Shown here: one piece after another, positions 46,601-57,200 of the stretch
Layout of the letters: each line of letters opens with the position of its first letter
Position numbering within the stretch: position 1 is the first letter of the stretch
NCBI GenBank assembly: GCA_013398615.1
Contig: VZSR01003803.1
Location: 6,977,475 to 7,041,474 of the forward strand
Source of the DNA: Brachypodius melanocephalos
Taxonomy: Eukaryota; Chordata; Aves; Passeriformes; Pycnonotidae
Length of the DNA stretch: 64,000 bases
Direction: 5' to 3'
The notes under the pieces: generated by a model
Seen by the model: the letters and a program-made list of their open reading frames with translations, nothing else
Told to the model about the DNA's origin: nothing
The model's database searches: none
Made by a program: the position numbers and the translations under genes

Positions 46601-49600
46601 CTGCTGAGTGGTGGCACAGCAGGAAGAACCATCCTGCTCCAGAGCCGGGAGCAAGGGCGCTCCATGCTGCTGTCACACAGAAGGTGAGAGTGTGCCCACC
46701 ATCCTTGTCAAGTGCTCCATCATTCCAACACTGATGGCATCTTTACAATTGAGGGCATCATCTCCATGCCCTTCCTGTTTCTGGCTGTTTTCCAACGTAC
46801 TGCTCACCCAGGGTCCTCACCTGGGCACCTTGAAGCATGTCTGCTATCCTGTCCTCTGAGTAGGACAGCAGGGAAGAGCAGAACAGTGCTTCGTTGTCTC
46901 ACAGAGGCATCAATGACATTTAAAACACTCCACAACATCATGTTTGGCCTCTGGCTGCCAGTACAAAAGACTGTAAGGCTTGTGAGAAATATGTGAGAAA
47001 TATGCCATACCCATACCACCCTGGAAAGGTGTCCAGGACATCACAAAAGCCTCTGAGAGCCAGAAGGCTCAGAGAGGGGAAAGTGCTGTTAGCTAACAGC
47101 AATTGATCCCTATTTTCAGTGAAACCTTGTCCCCAAAACAAGCTTAAAGACATTCTTCTGTGTATAGAATACCTTTTTTCTATTAATAAATCAAAAACCA
47201 TAGAGAAAAAGGCAATTTTGTTTTATTAGAGTAAGGATTAGACTTATTGCAGGTGTTTGGGATGCTACTGCAATTTAAGTATCATTAATAGCAGAGAATT
47301 TGGGAGGCTGTGGGTATATACATCCAACTGTTAAGAGTAGGACATAATAAAGTTAAATTATCAAGGTGACTCCCTTGAATGGAAGCCAGAAGCTGTCCTC
47401 TTTATTTAAGAGCAGAGATGTTTCAGTTCCACCTTCAACTTCTTTGGAGCTTTTTTCCAAGAGAGCCTGCTGCTCCTAAAGTAGTTAGGCAGATTGTTTG
47501 ATTTATAGGCACTGACTATGCCTTATTCTTTTTGGCAGCAATAATCTACTTCAGGCTCATATAGAGACCACAGAATAAATTATTCAGTTCAGCAGAGACT
47601 GCTATAAAGCTAAATCCATTTCCTGAGAGCGATCGTGGATTCTTTATTTTACAGTCTTAGATACATCTTCTGACCACGGAGTTTTCCTGCACCCACTGTC
47701 ATTTTAATTGAAGTTCTCTGATTTGGTTGAAGATTTCTTCCATTGCTTTCCATTTACTTCTAGACTGCTTATGAATGTACTCTGTAAGGTAGAACAGAAC
47801 CACCTAGAATGTCCCTCTGTTACATATAATACGAAGTTCATGATTCTGGTCATGGCAAAGGATGTCAATATATAAGACAATGTACAGGTAAAATGTATAT
47901 TCTGTTCTTACAACAGCACTGAAAAAAAATCATTAAAATAGAGCAAAAACTTCAGTAATCATACTTAGTAATTCCTTTTCATTCACAGCATTCCAAGTCC
48001 AGAGATTTGGCACACAGATAGAACAATACTCCCCAAATCACTCTCACAGACCTATATATATCCAGGTATTGACAGCCACTGGACAATGAATACTTGGTAA
48101 AATGACAGGAATGAAGAGTTGCTCTAGTGGATTTTTTTTCTACAACATCTGAAGGGATCAGAAAGGAATTCTTGCTTTTCTACCTTTCCCTTTTATTTCA
48201 GATATGCTTTACAGTTTTCAGACATTAATACTGGTAATAACTGAAGTAAGACAGAAAGCCAAGTGCTGCCTTGCCAGAGATTGACAAATAGTGAAAGACT
48301 GCATCTCAGGGAGATTTATGCAAGGTTGTGAGTTATTTAATGAACCAGGACAAGAAAAGGAGCATGCAACAAACATGCCCCACTATAACCACTTCATGCT
48401 CTGTAGTGAGATATCTAAACACTCTTTGAGTGAATGTGCTTTAAAGAGATGGTACCTGAGCTCTGAATGTTGGCAGATGGTCTTCTCCTCGCCTTGCAAA
48501 GTCTTTGTACCCAAACCCAGGATCTTCAACATAACGGGAGACATCTGTAGAAACTATTTCATCATCAAATGCTGGGAATAAAACAGCAAAATGCTTTGCT
48601 TTAGGCAAGAACATGAGTTAACATCGACTTCCAATTACCACTCTACTACAGGACTAGAGGACAATTCTAGAAGTTATGCAAAGGAGAAGAGTGGTACAAA
48701 GGAAAGAAACATTTCAATTCTCATCTGCTTGTATTGGATACACTGCCTTCATTGACCCCATTAAATGTCAGCCTATATCAGACATCTAATGTACTTCTAC
48801 AAAAAAAGAGATGGGCTGTACTTCTGTCTGGAGGTTTCCTTTTGTCTCTGTTGACTTCTGAGGGAGGTTAGTTATCTTAAGTCAGGAAGATGAACATTAG
48901 CAAAGTCACTGTGTTAGCATAAGAAACAAAAAAAAATGGATCCTTGACAGCAGGATTGTTGTACTGAGCAGCCTTTGTGTCAGGAATCACATCAGCTCTG
49001 TTCTGTAAACTGGAGTATGAGTACCAGAAAGCAACACAACACTCCACTGCTACATATCAGCTGAAGATTACATGAAAGCAAAGAGCTCTACAGTACATCA
49101 GGGTGAAATTCTGCCAGAAGCTGTAGTAACTAAGCATCTTCAAAGTGCTCCAAAACATATCTCTAAGCACGCACAGGTTTTCTATCAGGAATCAATCTTT
49201 CCCTCCTGAATAAACAGGTGGCTTGATTGTACCTCTGCAGAAGTTGACTACTGCATAGCTGACTGCATTTGACCCTGATGTGAAAATCACAGCTTGCTTC
49301 CACATGCATTGACAGAACAGTTGCCATATGTCCACTGTTAGCACCTTGAAAAGTCAGTTAATCTAAGAATTGCAGAAGTGCTTTATCTCCTCTCTGCCTC
49401 ATTAAACAATCAAAACATAACTGTGTAGGAAGAAGCCTGGACAACATCTGCTACAGTAAATTCTCAGTGAAGAATAAAAAACCTGTACACACACACACTC
49501 CTCTGCCCCGACACGGACTGGATTTCATGAAAGGGTAAAGGCCCAACACACACAGACGCCTCAAATGAAATCAGGAAATGGTAAAGAGGGAAGAAAGTCA

Positions 49601-52600
49601 AGAAAACTATCGGCAACCCCATCCAAAAACCCCTCCTGTCTTGAATGATCTCTTTTCCCTAAACACCTGAAGTTGCACAGACTCATGGAAGTCCTGATTT
49701 GACAATGAAACTCCAATGAGTGTCCATTTATCTACACTGCTGATACTGCCTGACCAAAGGAAATTACAGCAAGAATTCACAATGTCCATTTCACAAAATC
49801 CAGCTTAATGTTGCTGGAGGTATCTTCTTTCAGAGATTTCTCCATGTTCCTAGAGAGCTACAAAACAATCTCTCTGCTGATCCTCAGTACATTCTTCCTC
49901 CCTTTTGGGTTCTTTGCACAAACACATTTGGTCTGAAGCTGCAGAGAGCTAAATTCACTAAGAACAGTGCAGTAAAATGTGCAGCATTTTAGTGGTCACT
50001 TTTTAAAGAGACACAAGCAATCATCTTCAAGTAGCTTCTACTATGAGGAAATAGATAGAGATGCTGATTTTCTTAATAATATTCTTTCTTCTAACATTTT
50101 CTTTGGGGAAAAACCACCTTCCTGTCTCTATGAAGCAGACTTCATTCTGTAGTTTGTTAAAGACGAAGGCCTCCAGAGCATATGAAGAATATGGGAAAAG
50201 AAGGTTTCAGCTCAAAATTGGGAAAATCATTTAAGAATAAAAAAATGCTATCAATGTCTATCACAAGATAGGCAGTGGAACAGCACAGCAGTATGATCCT
50301 TCAGAGCAGCAAGTTGGAAATGTCCTTTCCAGGTGGGCAGTAAAGTAATTGAGTCTCATCATCTAATTCCTGAAATAAATGTCATATCTGAAAGCTATTT
50401 ATGAGTGTCATTGAAGTTCTAAGCACCACAGAAGCTACATCTGTGAAATATTACGGAATATTTATTACTAATTTATTAATTATAATTAATAAATTAATTA
50501 TTTTGATGATACAGAACATATAAAAAAAGAAAAATGTACACCCTACTTTTTAAGGAAGCTTACAGGGCTTTTTTTTTTTTTTTCTAATATACAAAAGCTA
50601 AATTTGAAGTAGTAGAAAGGATGATGTTATTTGTCAATCAAGAAATCCTAAGGTGATGAAGCAAAAGGTAAGACCACCCTTACTACACTCCACATGAAGA
50701 GACACAATAAAGAAATGGACAGAAAAAGTTTCAGTCACTGAACTAGCCTCAAGCATTTATTTCTTAAAAAGCACAAACAAAATTGCACTGGAAAAGCACA
50801 AATACCTCCACTAATTACTAGCAGACTCTCCTTCTTCTCCTTCTCAAAGCGAGTTGCCATTTCTTCCTGAGAGGCTTCTTCGTCCTCTTTATCTTCTTGG
50901 AGTCTCTTCATCCTTTCCATCAGGGCCTCCAGCTCACTTAAAGAATCTGCAATCTGCAAAAACACCATGACATTCTGCAAAATTAGAAGATGGACAACGT
51001 GTGTCATCTTTGGATTTCATGCTAGACAACCAACGTTCTCAAAACCAGACAGCAGCAGCAAACACAGAAACTCAAGCCAGAATGCATTTTGCCACATACA
51101 GCACAGACAAACAGCTTTCAGACAGCAGGAATACAGGAGCTGGGAAGTGCTGGGAAGTGTTAATGTAGCCTGCTGCAGTAATTCACTGCAGTGGGATTAA
51201 CAGCGAGGAGGTGGTGTTTGAGTGTGGAAACCATAGTCACTCATATTCCACCATACAGATAGCTCAGGAAAATCCATCTGTGTGCCCTAGGTCTCTCATA
51301 AAACAACTTTTCTTACTAAGATAACTATATTCAGTTCACTGATAATGCAAAATATGTTTCTGAAGAGGTGCAGTGCAACACTGTCTTATAGAAACATGAC
51401 CTAAGATAGCAAATCAGTACTTTTCTTTCATTATGTGTGACCTAAACAGCCACTATGTTGACCCTTTTTCTTACTTTTGTGAGGAAAAAAGACCTCTTTT
51501 TACTAGAAATATGTCAAAGTTTTGGGTGCCCTGTACCTATCATTCAGATTTTTCATAAGGTAAGTTATTTGTTTTTTCTTTTCCATCTTATTTAGTCTGT
51601 TCTTTTGCCCATAGTTACAATTGTTTCTAGCAGACTTCTCACTGCTTAGCAATAAGCACAGTCAGCAGCAACGCTCTGCCCACTACAGCTGGGGAGCAAA
51701 GCACCTCCATGGCATGAGCTGGCATGTTTTACAGCCCAGAAATTTAAGACACAGTGATTGAACTGAGTGATGACATGTTTACATTCTACTGCTAATTGTA
51801 AAAATTGTATCTAGCAACACTGCTCATAATCCTGATCTTCTGTTAAAGGCAATGAGGCTAATTCATCTGTCGGCATTAATTCAAGAGCATGTCTTCAAAA
51901 GCATTGTAGAGCAACTTTCAGGAAAAAATTAACTAGTTAATTTTACAAAACCTAATTTTTTAACTAGATAGTAAAAAAAACCCCTAGTTACCAGTTAATT
52001 AACTGGTAATCAAGTTAATCAAGTTAATTAACTAGTAATCAAAGTTCTTTGTTGATTCAAGACTGGAACACCAGCATGAAGAATTAAGGAATTTTATTTC
52101 AGACATTTCCTCCCATCTGCATGGAAGGGTTTCAAACTGTTTCACGACTGTAGGCCTTGAAGTTAAAATTATTATTATTACTATTACTACTACTACTACT
52201 TCTATATTTTTTCCATTTTTCTTTTCACTCCCTATGGTAGGAACTTGGGTGGAACAATGCTCCAGTTAATGCCACACTGTCTAAAGAAACTGGGACTTTA
52301 AGCTTTCTGCTGAAAGTAAAGTTTTAATCTTGCCTGATGAGTGGTGAGATTAACTATCAAAATCACATTGCTCTGACTATCATCCCCTGTTACAGTGTGG
52401 TTTTCAAGAGATTACACTGGAAATTGCCAGAGTGTATGTGAGAATTACCAGACTCAAGCATTCCTGTAAAGTAGACAAAAAAAATTTCAAACTAAAATTT
52501 AAACAGGAAAGAATGGAAGAAAGTTTTCTAATGCAAAACAGAGGCAAGCAAAAGAATTTTCTTGCAACACTAACCCCAAAGTTGCTACTTGTGAGGGATG

Positions 52601-54254
52601 CATTTTCTATGTTGTTGTCATTGGCAAGATCACAGACACAGAAGTTGTTGACTGCTATAAGTCTGACTCCATTAGATGTATCCGGATCTCTCTCTGGATT
52701 AATGCCACTACCAAATACAAAACTTGCCAAGGCATGATAATGTGCCAACAGGACAACAGCATGCACCAGTTCAGGAAGAGACCAATTATTTTCCCCAGTC
52801 TTGACAAGTTTCTGAAATGAGAATAAAAAAAAGTGTAAATATAAAATTTCTTTTGGCCCCCAGCTTTTCTATAAAACACTACACATTTCAAATAGGGATC
52901 AATTCTTTCTTCCAATAATACTATATTACCCTTGCACACAAACTCTCACTGGATAAAAAAAGAGACACCTAATATATTACTTCTTTTCTTTTGGGCTATT
53001 TTAGCCAATGCTATTCCTAAAAAGAAAATCTTATTGGCCTGGTCACACAGGAGAATCAGCTTGTTTGGTACACTAGTACTTCCCTGAACTTTTAAACTCA
53101 GGGTAATGAAGCCTAACCAGGCACTTGCAGAGCTCTTGGCAGTTCTTTTTACCAAACATCTACTGGTATTTACAGGGCATGACTGAAGAGGTACCTGGAT
53201 GTGCTCTTTCGTGATCAGCCAGGGCCGGTGTGCAAGAAGTTTGTTTATTTCATTCAGATTTTTCAGTCTTTGGGGAATGTATTCTAAACCATTCAACCAC
53301 TCTGCAATCCCGCCAGTCTTCAGAAACTCATCAACGTGCATATTTATTAGGTAGGAACACTGATGTCTGGCAGCAGCCTGGAATAATTAAGCACAGTGAA
53401 CAGTGCACATTAGTGTGTAATCTGGTTTTGCTGCAGGTGGAAGACAGGTTAATAACACAAAACAAAAGTACAATGTCATTCCAAAAGGCTTTGTGCAAAT
53501 GCATTGGAATGCATTTCTATACAGTATGGAGGATTCTCCAATAAAAATACATTTGTTTACTCTGGATTGCAAAATATAATTTAGGTTGGAAGTGATCACT
53601 AGAAGAGAATCCTCTGTTCACAGGGCTGACTTAGAACTTGTTGCTCGGAGCCTTGTCCAGACAAGATCTTCACCCTTAGAGATCACAGAACATTTATTGG
53701 TTCCTGCTGCAAAGTCTCAACACCCTCATAGACAGAATTGTTTTCCTAGTGTCCATCTGGAATTTCTTGTGACTTGAGTCCACTGCATCTCATCCTACTG
53801 CTGCACAGTGGTGTGGGCATGTGAGAGGTGCATCACTGTGGGAAACAGGGAATGATGCAGGTTGCCAATTCTCGATTCTCACTGAAAACCTTCCGGCTAG
53901 GCATGTTCTGTTGTGATAAAAATCTACAACAAAAATACAGCCTCTGTCAAAATACCACCCTCATTTCTCCTTTCTAAGTTCTTCCTTTTTTTCCTTCTTT
54001 TTTAAAATACAGAAGTCAGAGTTTCAGGAGAAGGTACACAGCCTGTTGGTACATACCATGATGGCAATGTAGTGCCTGTAGGGCAAAGGAAGGGGCCCAT
54101 CCATGCGCAGCATATAGAACTGGCTGCGGAGGAAAGACTCCAGGTATTGAGTATGGATACTCATGACCTGTGTGATGTTGTCCAGGCGGCCAGATGTAGA
54201 ATATTCTTCCACAAGAAGATTAGTACGTTCATCCAAACCGTTTGCTTGCATAAC
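43533..54254 (-). CDS. SESN3: SESN3, sestrin-3 (all but the N-terminal coding exon)
   Basis: Eight minus-strand exons splice in frame (198, 183, 237, 148, 116, 191, 145 and 87 bases) to give 434 residues plus stop. Human SESN3 has about 492, so roughly 48 N-terminal residues are missing beyond the right edge. Sestrins repress mTORC1: they bind and inhibit GATOR2 when leucine is low, and they also act in the antioxidant response. Key sites are visible. AAARHQCSYLINMH holds the alkylhydroperoxidase-like Cys/Tyr/His set. The run THEDVDTTTLRR and the Trp and Glu of SYWRQFKHSEK correspond to the leucine pocket of SESN2. YDDYDYGE carries the Asp pair needed for GATOR2 binding. It is sestrin-3, not 1 or 2, by near identity in the helical linker (SLSELEALMERMKRLQE) and the ending AITRHLT. 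No frameshift or stop interrupts any exon. Confidence 0.96.
43620..44484 (-). other. SESN3 intron with microsatellites
   Basis: Short intron of 865 bases. It holds a (GT)n run at 44091-44104 followed by alternating TA/TG, and a trinucleotide block of ACT and ACC units at 44251-44293. Confidence 0.85.
44251..44293 (+). repeat. Trinucleotide microsatellite (ACT)n(ACC)n(ACT)n
   Basis: Three ACT units, then five ACC-type units, an ATC, then five ACT units. It lies in a SESN3 intron. Confidence 0.9.
44485..44629 (-). CDS. SESN3: SESN3 exon, C-terminal domain (145 bases)
   Basis: Acceptor gtgttctgtag before 44629, donor GAGAAG|GTTTGT at 44484. After completing Arg it codes [40 protein letters not shown] and RQFKHSEK. 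It includes the Asp-Asp pair and the Trp and Glu named above. Confidence 0.96.
44630..45897 (-). other. SESN3 intron largely filled by a CR1 copy
   Basis: About 1.27 kb with GT-AG ends. More than half is the CR1 element described separately. Confidence 0.85.
44776..45630 (-). mobile_element. CR1 LINE 3' fragment, about 0.85 kb
   Basis: Reverse-oriented, the longest CR1 copy in the window. Its 3' end is the ggttaaggttggaaaagact block. It extends through aacctcccctgacttgaagc, tctggacacgctccagcccc and cagaactgaacacaggattt to gttgtctgtgaccttgttag. The reading frames within 45028-45490 derive from ORF2 and carry disruptions. It is inserted in the same orientation as SESN3. Confidence 0.93.
45898..46088 (-). 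CDS. SESN3: SESN3 exon, C-terminal domain (191 bases)
   Basis: Acceptor tctcttcctgcag before 46088, donor ATCAG|GTACGG at 45897. It codes [40 protein letters not shown], the THEDVDTTTLRRAL segment and CMYGI. The Thr/Arg positions match the leucine-binding loop of SESN2. Confidence 0.96.
46089..48455 (-). other. SESN3 intron
   Basis: 2.4 kb, GT-AG. No repeat family or other gene recognised. Confidence 0.85.
48456..48571 (-). CDS. SESN3: SESN3 exon after the linker (116 bases), short form
   Basis: Acceptor gttttattcccag before 48571, donor GCTCAG|GTACCA at 48455. The split codon gives Ala, followed by FDDEIVSTDVSRYVEDPGFG and YKDFARRGEDHLPTFRAQ. Compared with my recollection of the human protein, about ten residues are absent at the left junction. 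No upstream alternative acceptor would restore them in frame. Confidence 0.93.
48572..50805 (-). other. SESN3 intron with AT-rich palindrome
   Basis: 2.2 kb, GT-AG. Contains a 28-base perfect AT palindrome (50469-50496). Otherwise nothing recognised. Confidence 0.85.
50469..50496. repeat. Perfect 28-base AT-only palindrome
   Basis: The left half taatttattaatta is followed by its exact inverse complement with no spacer. All bases are A or T. Confidence 0.85.
50806..50953 (-). CDS. SESN3: SESN3 exon, helical linker (49 codons plus one base)
   Basis: Acceptor ggtgtttttgcag before 50953, donor GGAG|GTATTT at 50805. It codes IADSLSELEALMERMKRLQE and a strongly charged Glu/Lys helix, the disordered linker between the two sestrin domains. 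Confidence 0.95.
51925..52033. repeat. Cluster of perfect AGTTAA-type palindromes
   Basis: A 20-base perfect palindrome at 51925-51944 is centred on ACTAGT. A 22-base perfect palindrome at 51988-52009 is centred on TTAA. A 12-base one (agttaattaact) lies at 52022-52033. Two tandem caagttaat units lie at 52011-52028. All share the core (A/C)AGTTAA. Confidence 0.85.
52168..52201 (+). repeat. Trinucleotide microsatellite (ATT)n/(ACT)n
   Basis: ATT units pass into ACT units over about 34 bases. Confidence 0.85.
52575..52811 (-). CDS. SESN3: SESN3 exon (79 codons)
   Basis: Acceptor ttattctcatttcag before 52811, donor TTTGGG|GTTAGT at 52574. It codes KLVKTGENNWSLPELVHAVV, continues through HALASFVFGSGINPERDPD and VNNFCVCDLANDNNIENA, and closes the N-terminal domain. 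Phase 0 at both ends. Confidence 0.95.
52812..53194 (-). other. SESN3 intron (383 bases)
   Basis: Short intron with GT-AG ends. Nothing else seen in it. Confidence 0.85.
53195..53377 (-). CDS. SESN3: SESN3 exon with the redox site (61 codons)
   Basis: Acceptor ttaattattccag before 53377, donor CATCCAG|GTACCT at 53194. It starts with AAARHQCSYLINMHVDEFLK and so carries the Cys-x-Tyr-x4-His arrangement of the peroxidase-like subdomain. It ends with LLAHRPWLITKEHIQ. Phase 0 at both ends. Confidence 0.95.
53378..54056 (-). other. SESN3 intron (679 bases) with CR1 remnant
   Basis: GT-AG intron. A diverged CR1 remnant fills 53582-53775. Confidence 0.85.
53582..53775 (-). mobile_element. Diverged CR1 LINE remnant
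   Basis: Reverse-oriented. The blocks taggttggaagtgatcacta, cctctgttcacagggctgac, ggagccttgtccagacaaga and gttttcctagtgtccatctg follow the CR1 3' consensus with many changes. Confidence 0.7.
54057..54254 (-). CDS. SESN3: SESN3 exon (first visible; 66 codons)
   Basis: Acceptor ttattttcaag before 54254, donor ATCATG|GTATGT at 54056. It codes VMQANGLDERTNLLVEEYST through SGRLDNITQVM to PLPYRHYIAIM, the start of the N-terminal helical domain. The internal ATG at its second codon could serve a short isoform, but that is speculative. Confidence 0.95.
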
Positions 54255-57200
54255 CTTGAAAATAAGATGGAGAAATGTTAACAGAGGGAGAGATTTTCTC
54301 TAGCTTTAGCCCTGGTGAGAAACACACTGTGGTATGAAAGGTTTATCTGTGCCCAGACTTAAAGACAATGATGGAGTTCTGGATGTGTATTTGCAAACAT
54401 ACATGCCTGCATGAATGCAAATACACACACACAGATCCTACTTGTATACTGAGAACTGAAGAGCACTTTACACTGAACCTCTCTTATTTTTTATATGTTT
54501 TTAAAAAAGCCCAAACCATTTTTCTATACGTCTTCTTGAAACAGAGAAAGTTGCAGATGCTGAAATCAAACCTGTACAGAGAGCTGGAAGTAAGTAAGAG
54601 CTAAATGGAAGATAAATTCTTTATGGAAGACAACCTGTATAGACACACACCGACTGAGTGCTCAGCCCTAAAATCAAATTCAAAATTAATGGCGAAGAAC
54701 TGGATTATGTAACCAAATTATAGAAACAGCCTGGCAATCTATCCCTTCTGTGCTTGCATAACTGAAGAGAAGATCAAATGCTAATTTGTCCGTAACATTC
54801 AGGTATTATTTAGAATAGGAATTTAATACTTTCTTTAAACAAAAGCTGTTCTTTAATTATTCCAACCAATCCAAACCTTGGGCACAAGATGAAATGAAAC
54901 AGCAGAACAGTAAGTAGCCCTTGCATTGCAAGCCCTGACACAGTATGAGTGCTATTACGCAGTGTTTATCACCAGGAACAGCCATTCTCAACATGTTCAC
55001 CACTGAAGTTACAAGCACAAGACTAGAATCCCCAGTATTTATTCTGACACTGTGCAGTAATAAACCAGCCAGCTTACTATTGCAAACACCATGAAATAAG
55101 AGCATATTTTAGCTGTTTTACTGCACATGAAGCTAAAAAGTGCCTAAAACCAAGAAGCACAATGCTTTTGCTGAAATATTCTATTTAAATTATCTTACTT
55201 TTTATTTTTTTTCTTTATGATGGGCTGATGAGTGGACCATGTCTCAAATATTTTTCTATCAGATGTTATATAGAAGTTACATACAAAGAAACACGAACAG
55301 CATACCACATTTTCATTTCTCCTGATTGTTCTTTCCTGGTTTAATTTGTGGCCCTAGAAAGAAAGCGGAGAAGCAGCTACACACTTAGGCCGCTCCATCA
55401 TTTTTACATGTGTATCTTCACTATGGCAGCTTTTCTGTATTTTATACCTGAACTGATGCCTTCTCAGTTGTCCTTAACAATGTTTTTACCATCGGAATTT
55501 TATTCACACATTTTACCTCCCTGTATATACCTTGCTCCACTCCTAGGAGTCTCCCTTATTCTTCAACAAGTGTATCTCCCATGTATTTAAGAGATTCTTG
55601 TCTCATTTAGAGGTTTCTTGGGGAAATCATATTTTTTGTGTCTCTGGTAAGGTTTCTAATCTTCTCCAGCTTGTCAGGAATTTTCCTTGTAACACTGCAA
55701 GTTATAGAAAGAAATTCTGCTGACAGAATCAAAATATAATGCTGTAGGACTGTGCTGTTGCTATGTTATGCATAGCAATATGCCATATGATTATTTCTAA
55801 GCTTTATCTCCTTCTCTATTACTATCCTCTTCATATTGTGCATGTACTTCTGCCTGATTTATTTCCATCCACAGACATTTTTTTAAAAAATTCTGCTTTC
55901 AAAGCCTTGTGGCATGTTTATAGGAACCTTTATAATTAAGTCATTATTTCTCTGCCCATATTCTTTGCATTGCAACAATACAGCAGCTTTTGACACAAGT
56001 AGTGTTATTATCACTTCAGTGTGTTACTATTCTGTCACTAAACCCTCTCTATTCACTGTAGTATTTCATGACAAGGAATGAGGGAGAAAGGTAGTTGTTT
56101 AACAAACCACAGTTGGCATTTGTCATGGCAGAAATCTCGAGTCTGAAATCCACTCCTACCTTTCAACCATAAATTCTCTCAAGAGGCACAGCTGCAGCCT
56201 AAGGAGTGAAGTCATTCGCAGGTTCTCTCAAACTGAGGGTCAGGCACTGCTCTGAGAGCTACATAATCACATTGCTGCAATGCTGGACAGGCCTCCCCTC
56301 GGCTCTGGCATTATCAATAATGTGTTCACACCCACCCGAGAAGAGCAGAGCTGTCATTCTTGGCTGTCTCCGGGAATGCTGGTGACAGGAAAGACGTCAA
56401 ACAGTACCACTTGTGTGAAAGGATGGGGTGGGTCTTACCCACTGGAACCTGCTCCAGAGCAACCATTGCTTTTGCTTTCAAGGGAGCTCATCCAGATACC
56501 ATGGAACAAGAATGGTCATAGAACCATCCTTCAGTGTCACTATTTTCAAAACTATCACCAAGCCCAGCTAACTGCAAACTTACTTCATTCTCTGGTATAA
56601 AGGCACTTGGTCCTCTTGTCAACGGCGGGGAGACTTGTACTCTCTTTTCCTGCAAAACAGTCACATAGTTCAGTCACTGTCAGGAATTACATATTCACCT
56701 CACAAGATGAGATCTTCAAGGTCTGGATTCAATTCTCTTCTCAAAGTCCCCTGGGTGTTCACGGAGGATGTATGGCACCACACCACATTAGATCAGCTTT
56801 GCATCCCCTGTATTTTGCGTGAAGGAATGGCATTCATTTTGGCAAGGAACAGCGCCAATTTTGGGCATGGGTAAGGCAGAAACAAACCCCAAAAATCTAA
56901 TCCCAGTTGGTTTACAGACCAGTTTGAAGATACACAGACAATAGCAACAAAGCATCTGGCATGATGCTAAAATTAGCCATTTTATTGGATTGAATGGAAG
57001 TTTGAAAACAGAAGGGGAAAAAACCCCCACACTCAGGAAATTATAAGCAAGATGCTGGTTCTTTTCAATATCAGCATCTGATGTGAGCCTTAATATTGTG
57101 AAGAGCATAAGAACTTTATGTGCCAAATATTGGCATGAAAAGCAAACCAGCTAGACCCAGTTATGTGCATTTTCTAGGAACCTGATGAAAAGGCCACCTT

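Larger units (their letters stand above)
50954..52574 (-). other. SESN3 intron with palindrome cluster
   Basis: 1.6 kb, GT-AG. Contains the palindrome cluster at 51925-52033 and an ATT/ACT microsatellite at 52168-52201. Confidence 0.85.
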
